Shown here: one piece after another, positions 61,806 to 64,000 of the stretch | Position numbering within the stretch: the first letter of the stretch is position 1 | How the letters are laid out: every line of letters begins with the position of its first letter | DNA from: Bacillus sp. B15-48 | GTDB taxonomy: Bacteria; Bacillota; Bacilli; Bacillales; Cytobacillaceae | Direction: 5' to 3' | Length of the DNA stretch: 64,000 bases | Assembly: GCF_016879755.1 (NCBI RefSeq) | Contig: NZ_WOFU01000003.1 | Span: forward strand, 124,001 to 188,000 | Notes under the pieces: generated by a model | Seen by the model: only the letters and a program-made list of their open reading frames with translations | What the model was told of the DNA's origin: nothing | Database searches by the model: none | Made by a program: the position numbers and the translations under genes

Positions 61806-63413
61806 TCATTGATTTCGTTTTCCATCTATATCTCCAGACATCCTCTCCATTAATGCGGCCATTTCAGCCCGTGTTGAACTATTACGTGGACGAAAGGTTC
61901 CGTCTTTGAAGCCACCAAGATGACCTTGTTGATAAATCGCTACTACAGGCTCATAGGACCAATGATTAACTGGCAGATCAGGAAATGGACTTTGCTCCTG
62001 TTTATTAATTGGGTATTCAAAAATATTATGCAAAATTTTTGCTAGCTGTTCTCTCGTTAGGGGGGCTCCTGGATCAAACCGATCTGGTTTTTTCCCGTGT
62101 AAATAACCTAGTTCTCTTGCAACTTCAATTTCTTTTCTTGCCCAATGATTACGTAAATCAGCAAAATGATACTCTTTAGGGGTTAAATGTTCCTTCCCCA
62201 TTGCTCTTACAAGGATTACTGCTCCTTGCGCCCTTGTTAAGGTCGTTGTTGGAGAAAAAGTGGTGTTCGTCGTACCATGCATCCAGCCTCTTTGTGAAAC
62301 TAAGTGAATACTCGGTTCAGACCAAGATCCTGTCGTGACATCAACAAAATACCTTCCGTTTAGCCATAATGAGTAATAATCCCATGTATCAGGAGTTTCA
62401 TGAAAAAGAGCCCAAGATCCTGTTCCTTTAATTCCATATTTCATTGGCAAACGTAATTTCGCTTTAATCGAACGTTCATTTTCATACCAAATGACATATT
62501 GTCCCTCCGTTAATTTCGTATTTCCGATAAAATAAGATTGACCTTTAGGAATCGTAAAAGTCGCATAAGAAGATTGTGTTTTCTCATCAAATTCAATTTT
62601 CCCATTAAAAGTTGTTACTAAAGGATTGACCCTCGTACTCGATAAGCCCATTCCATTTATGGAACGATTTTCTAATGTTGGTCCATCCAATTTCCACATC
62701 CTTCCGTAAAACGGGAGGCCATAGACAATTTTATCTTTCGGTACGCCTTGATTAATGGCATATTGAATCGACCGTTCTGAAAAAGACATACTTGCGACAG
62801 GTCCAATTGGACTATCGGGCGACTCCCAGCTTTCGTCATAAGCCATAATCATTAAGTAATCCGCATGATTTGAAATCCCTTTATAATCATAAAATCCATG
62901 CCACCCTGTTTTCCATCCATTTGGATTTGCAGCAACAGCAACAGACACTTCTTTATGCTTAGGAACTGCTTGCCTCAACAACCGAATCAAATCCGTATGA
63001 GCATCTTTATAGGCGGAACCAACACCTTCGATATCAACATTTACCCCATCTAGGTTATACTTTTCAATCGCAGCAGCAATGTCATTTGCTAACTTTTGGC
63101 GATTATTCAAACCATTTATTCCTGCAGTTGCATCCCAATGATTTGCTAAGAAAGGGACAACCTTTTTGCCTCGTTTATGCATTTCATTAATAAAAGAGGT
63201 TTGCAATGTCCACGTAATACTCAATTGTCCATCTTTTGTAATATCAAAATAACTTGGCGAAACAACATCCAAACTTCCCTTCGTTGCATTCACTTGATTA
63301 ATATAACTATTTGGGCTCCCGAAGAAAATGTATGACATATTAAACAATTTTGACTGTGCGAAAGTAGGGCTCGTACTTTTCCAAAGCAAAACGGTAGCAA
63401 GGATAATCCACAT
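61806..63413 (-). CDS. GH18 glycoside hydrolase with SLH domains
   Basis: This 535-residue protein has a signal peptide (about 1-19, cleavage near FAQS), a GH18 barrel with the catalytic LDGVNVDIE (Asp/Glu 122-129), and three SLH wall-anchor modules (about 375-530, with FADLRNHWARKEIE, DRFDPGAPLTREQLAKIL and GFKDGTFRPRNSSTRAE). It may hydrolyse chitin-like or peptidoglycan N-acetylglucosamine bonds at the surface or spore. The ATG at 63413 has no SD. An ATG 14 bases upstream with AAAGGGTGG is out of frame by one. One extra A there would give a normal signal peptide beginning MKKCVMWII. Confidence 0.85.
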   Translation of the reverse strand: MWIILATVLLWKSTSPTFAQSKLFNMSYIFFGSPNSYINQVNATKGSLDVVSPSYFDITKDGQLSITWTLQTSFINEMHKRGKKVVPFLANHWDATAGINGLNNRQKLANDIAAAIEKYNLDGVNVDIEGVGSAYKDAHTDLIRLLRQAVPKHKEVSVAVAANPNGWKTGWHGFYDYKGISNHADYLMIMAYDESWESPDSPIGPVASMSFSERSIQYAINQGVPKDKIVYGLPFYGRMWKLDGPTLENRSINGMGLSSTRVNPLVTTFNGKIEFDEKTQSSYATFTIPKGQSYFIGNTKLTEGQYVIWYENERSIKAKLRLPMKYGIKGTGSWALFHETPDTWDYYSLWLNGRYFVDVTTGSWSEPSIHLVSQRGWMHGTTNTTFSPTTTLTRAQGAVILVRAMGKEHLTPKEYHFADLRNHWARKEIEVARELGYLHGKKPDRFDPGAPLTREQLAKILHNIFEYPINKQEQSPFPDLPVNHWSYEPVVAIYQQGHLGGFKDGTFRPRNSSTRAEMAALMERMSGDIDGKRNQ

Positions 63414-63451
63414 GACACATTTTTCATCTCGGCCACCCTTTCATTCATTAA

Positions 63452-64000
63452 CTATTCTCCTGAGGCTTCAAAGAGATAGCCTGGTTGTACACGTTTAACT
63501 GTATAGCGAATTCCTTCATGCTCAATTGTTTGATCTTCCACCTCGTTTAAATCCAAATTAGGGCCAATCCCTAGTTCAGTAAATAACTCTTCAATTTGAT
63601 GAGGCTGAGCATCTAAATTGAACATATAGATAATTTGACTCCAACCAGCTAACATCGCTAAAAGATTGGTTTGACTTGAATTTAGTAACTGCAATTTTTC
63701 CACATAATTATTTGTCACAAAAACACGCAATTCGAGAGACTGATTGAAAAAGCTCCGATAATAGCTGCCATCCTCTGAGTTTACTTTTTCAAGTGAACCA
63801 ATTTCTAAATTGGCTCCCTGTTCATTTGAAATTGCATTCCAACGCGCCTTAAAGTCATGAAAAGGGAGTTTAAAATCACTCTCCCGTTGTTCTGTTTCAA
63901 GTTCCGTATTAGAAGATTCATTCCCTTCTGGCTGTTCAGCTGGCTCTTGTTGCGGGACTCCATAAGCTGGTGGATGGGCTTCGTCTTTCGGCTGAATGTT
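63452..64000 (-). CDS. Hypothetical protein, N terminus beyond the window
   Basis: The frame stays open from 63452 to the right edge, giving the last 182 residues of a longer protein. The visible part begins with a Pro/Gln/Glu-rich stretch (PPAYGVPQQEPAEQPEGNE) and goes on to a folded domain (DFKLPFHDFKARWNAI, then GANLEIGS and a C-terminal TVKRVQPGYLFEASGE). No family was recognised. The short internal TTG frame from 63730 is only part of this gene. It may precede the GH18 gene in an operon. Confidence 0.65.
   Translation of the reverse strand, partial: NIQPKDEAHPPAYGVPQQEPAEQPEGNESSNTELETEQRESDFKLPFHDFKARWNAISNEQGANLEIGSLEKVNSEDGSYYRSFFNQSLELRVFVTNNYVEKLQLLNSSQTNLLAMLAGWSQIIYMFNLDAQPHQIEELFTELGIGPNLDLNEVEDQTIEHEGIRYTVKRVQPGYLFEASGE

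Overview
The window is a low-GC chromosomal stretch from a Bacillaceae-type, Gram-positive, facultatively anaerobic bacterium. The evidence is strong AGGAGG-type ribosome sites, U-tailed terminators and B. subtilis-like units: cysH-cysP-sat-cysC-sirB-sirC, mntABCD, hmp/nsrR, rocD, fhs, and ykoN/ykoP/ykoQ-like genes. No rRNA or tRNA gene, CRISPR array or prophage was seen. Many starts below are moved from the longest open frame to the codon that sits correctly behind a Shine-Dalgarno (SD) sequence.

Layout. 0.3-4.1 kb: a succinate-semialdehyde-type dehydrogenase, ThiW with a BASS transporter, and a DUF3885-like protein. 4.1-9.5 kb: the assimilatory sulfate operon, led by a YezD-like gene and lacking the usual SUMT gene. 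9.6-24.4 kb: PHP phosphatase, fhs, YkoN/YkoP/YkoQ-like genes, speE, a long superoxide dismutase, a pabA and fused pabB-pabC pair, a small FbpB-like gene, a TPR protein behind a Fur-box-like site, a guanylate-kinase-like protein, and two small membrane proteins. 24.4-28.5 kb: a possible MITE and a first fixABCX operon. 28.7-36.5 kb: SET protein, rocD, SIMPL protein, methyltransferase, a ZTP riboswitch in front of serA, a LOG protein, and hmp/nsrR. 36.6-55.2 kb: the most interesting region (next paragraph). 55.5-64 kb: a LysM-L,D-transpeptidase, an mntABCD-type metal importer with an MntR-like box, a seven-LysM protein, a GH18-SLH protein and a partial gene.

The 36.6-55.2 kb region holds, in transcription order on the minus strand: acyl-CoA dehydrogenase, a short EtfB-like protein, AroD, a YdiB-like quinate/shikimate dehydrogenase, two MFS transporters (one frameshifted), a CoA-transferase, a group II intron, a second acyl-CoA dehydrogenase, a second fixABCX set and a FadK-like acyl-CoA ligase. 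A LysR regulator diverges from the first gene. The content and order closely parallel the E. coli ydiN-ydiB-aroD-ydiF-ydiO-ydiQRST-fadK locus. Most of the putative transcription units have a Crp/Fnr-type palindrome (TGTGA-N6-TCACA or one mismatch) upstream. The inference is an oxygen-regulated system that takes up quinate/shikimate-like cyclic acids, converts them to CoA thioesters and exchanges electrons with them through FixABCX, perhaps as an electron sink. The substrate and direction are not proven by sequence.
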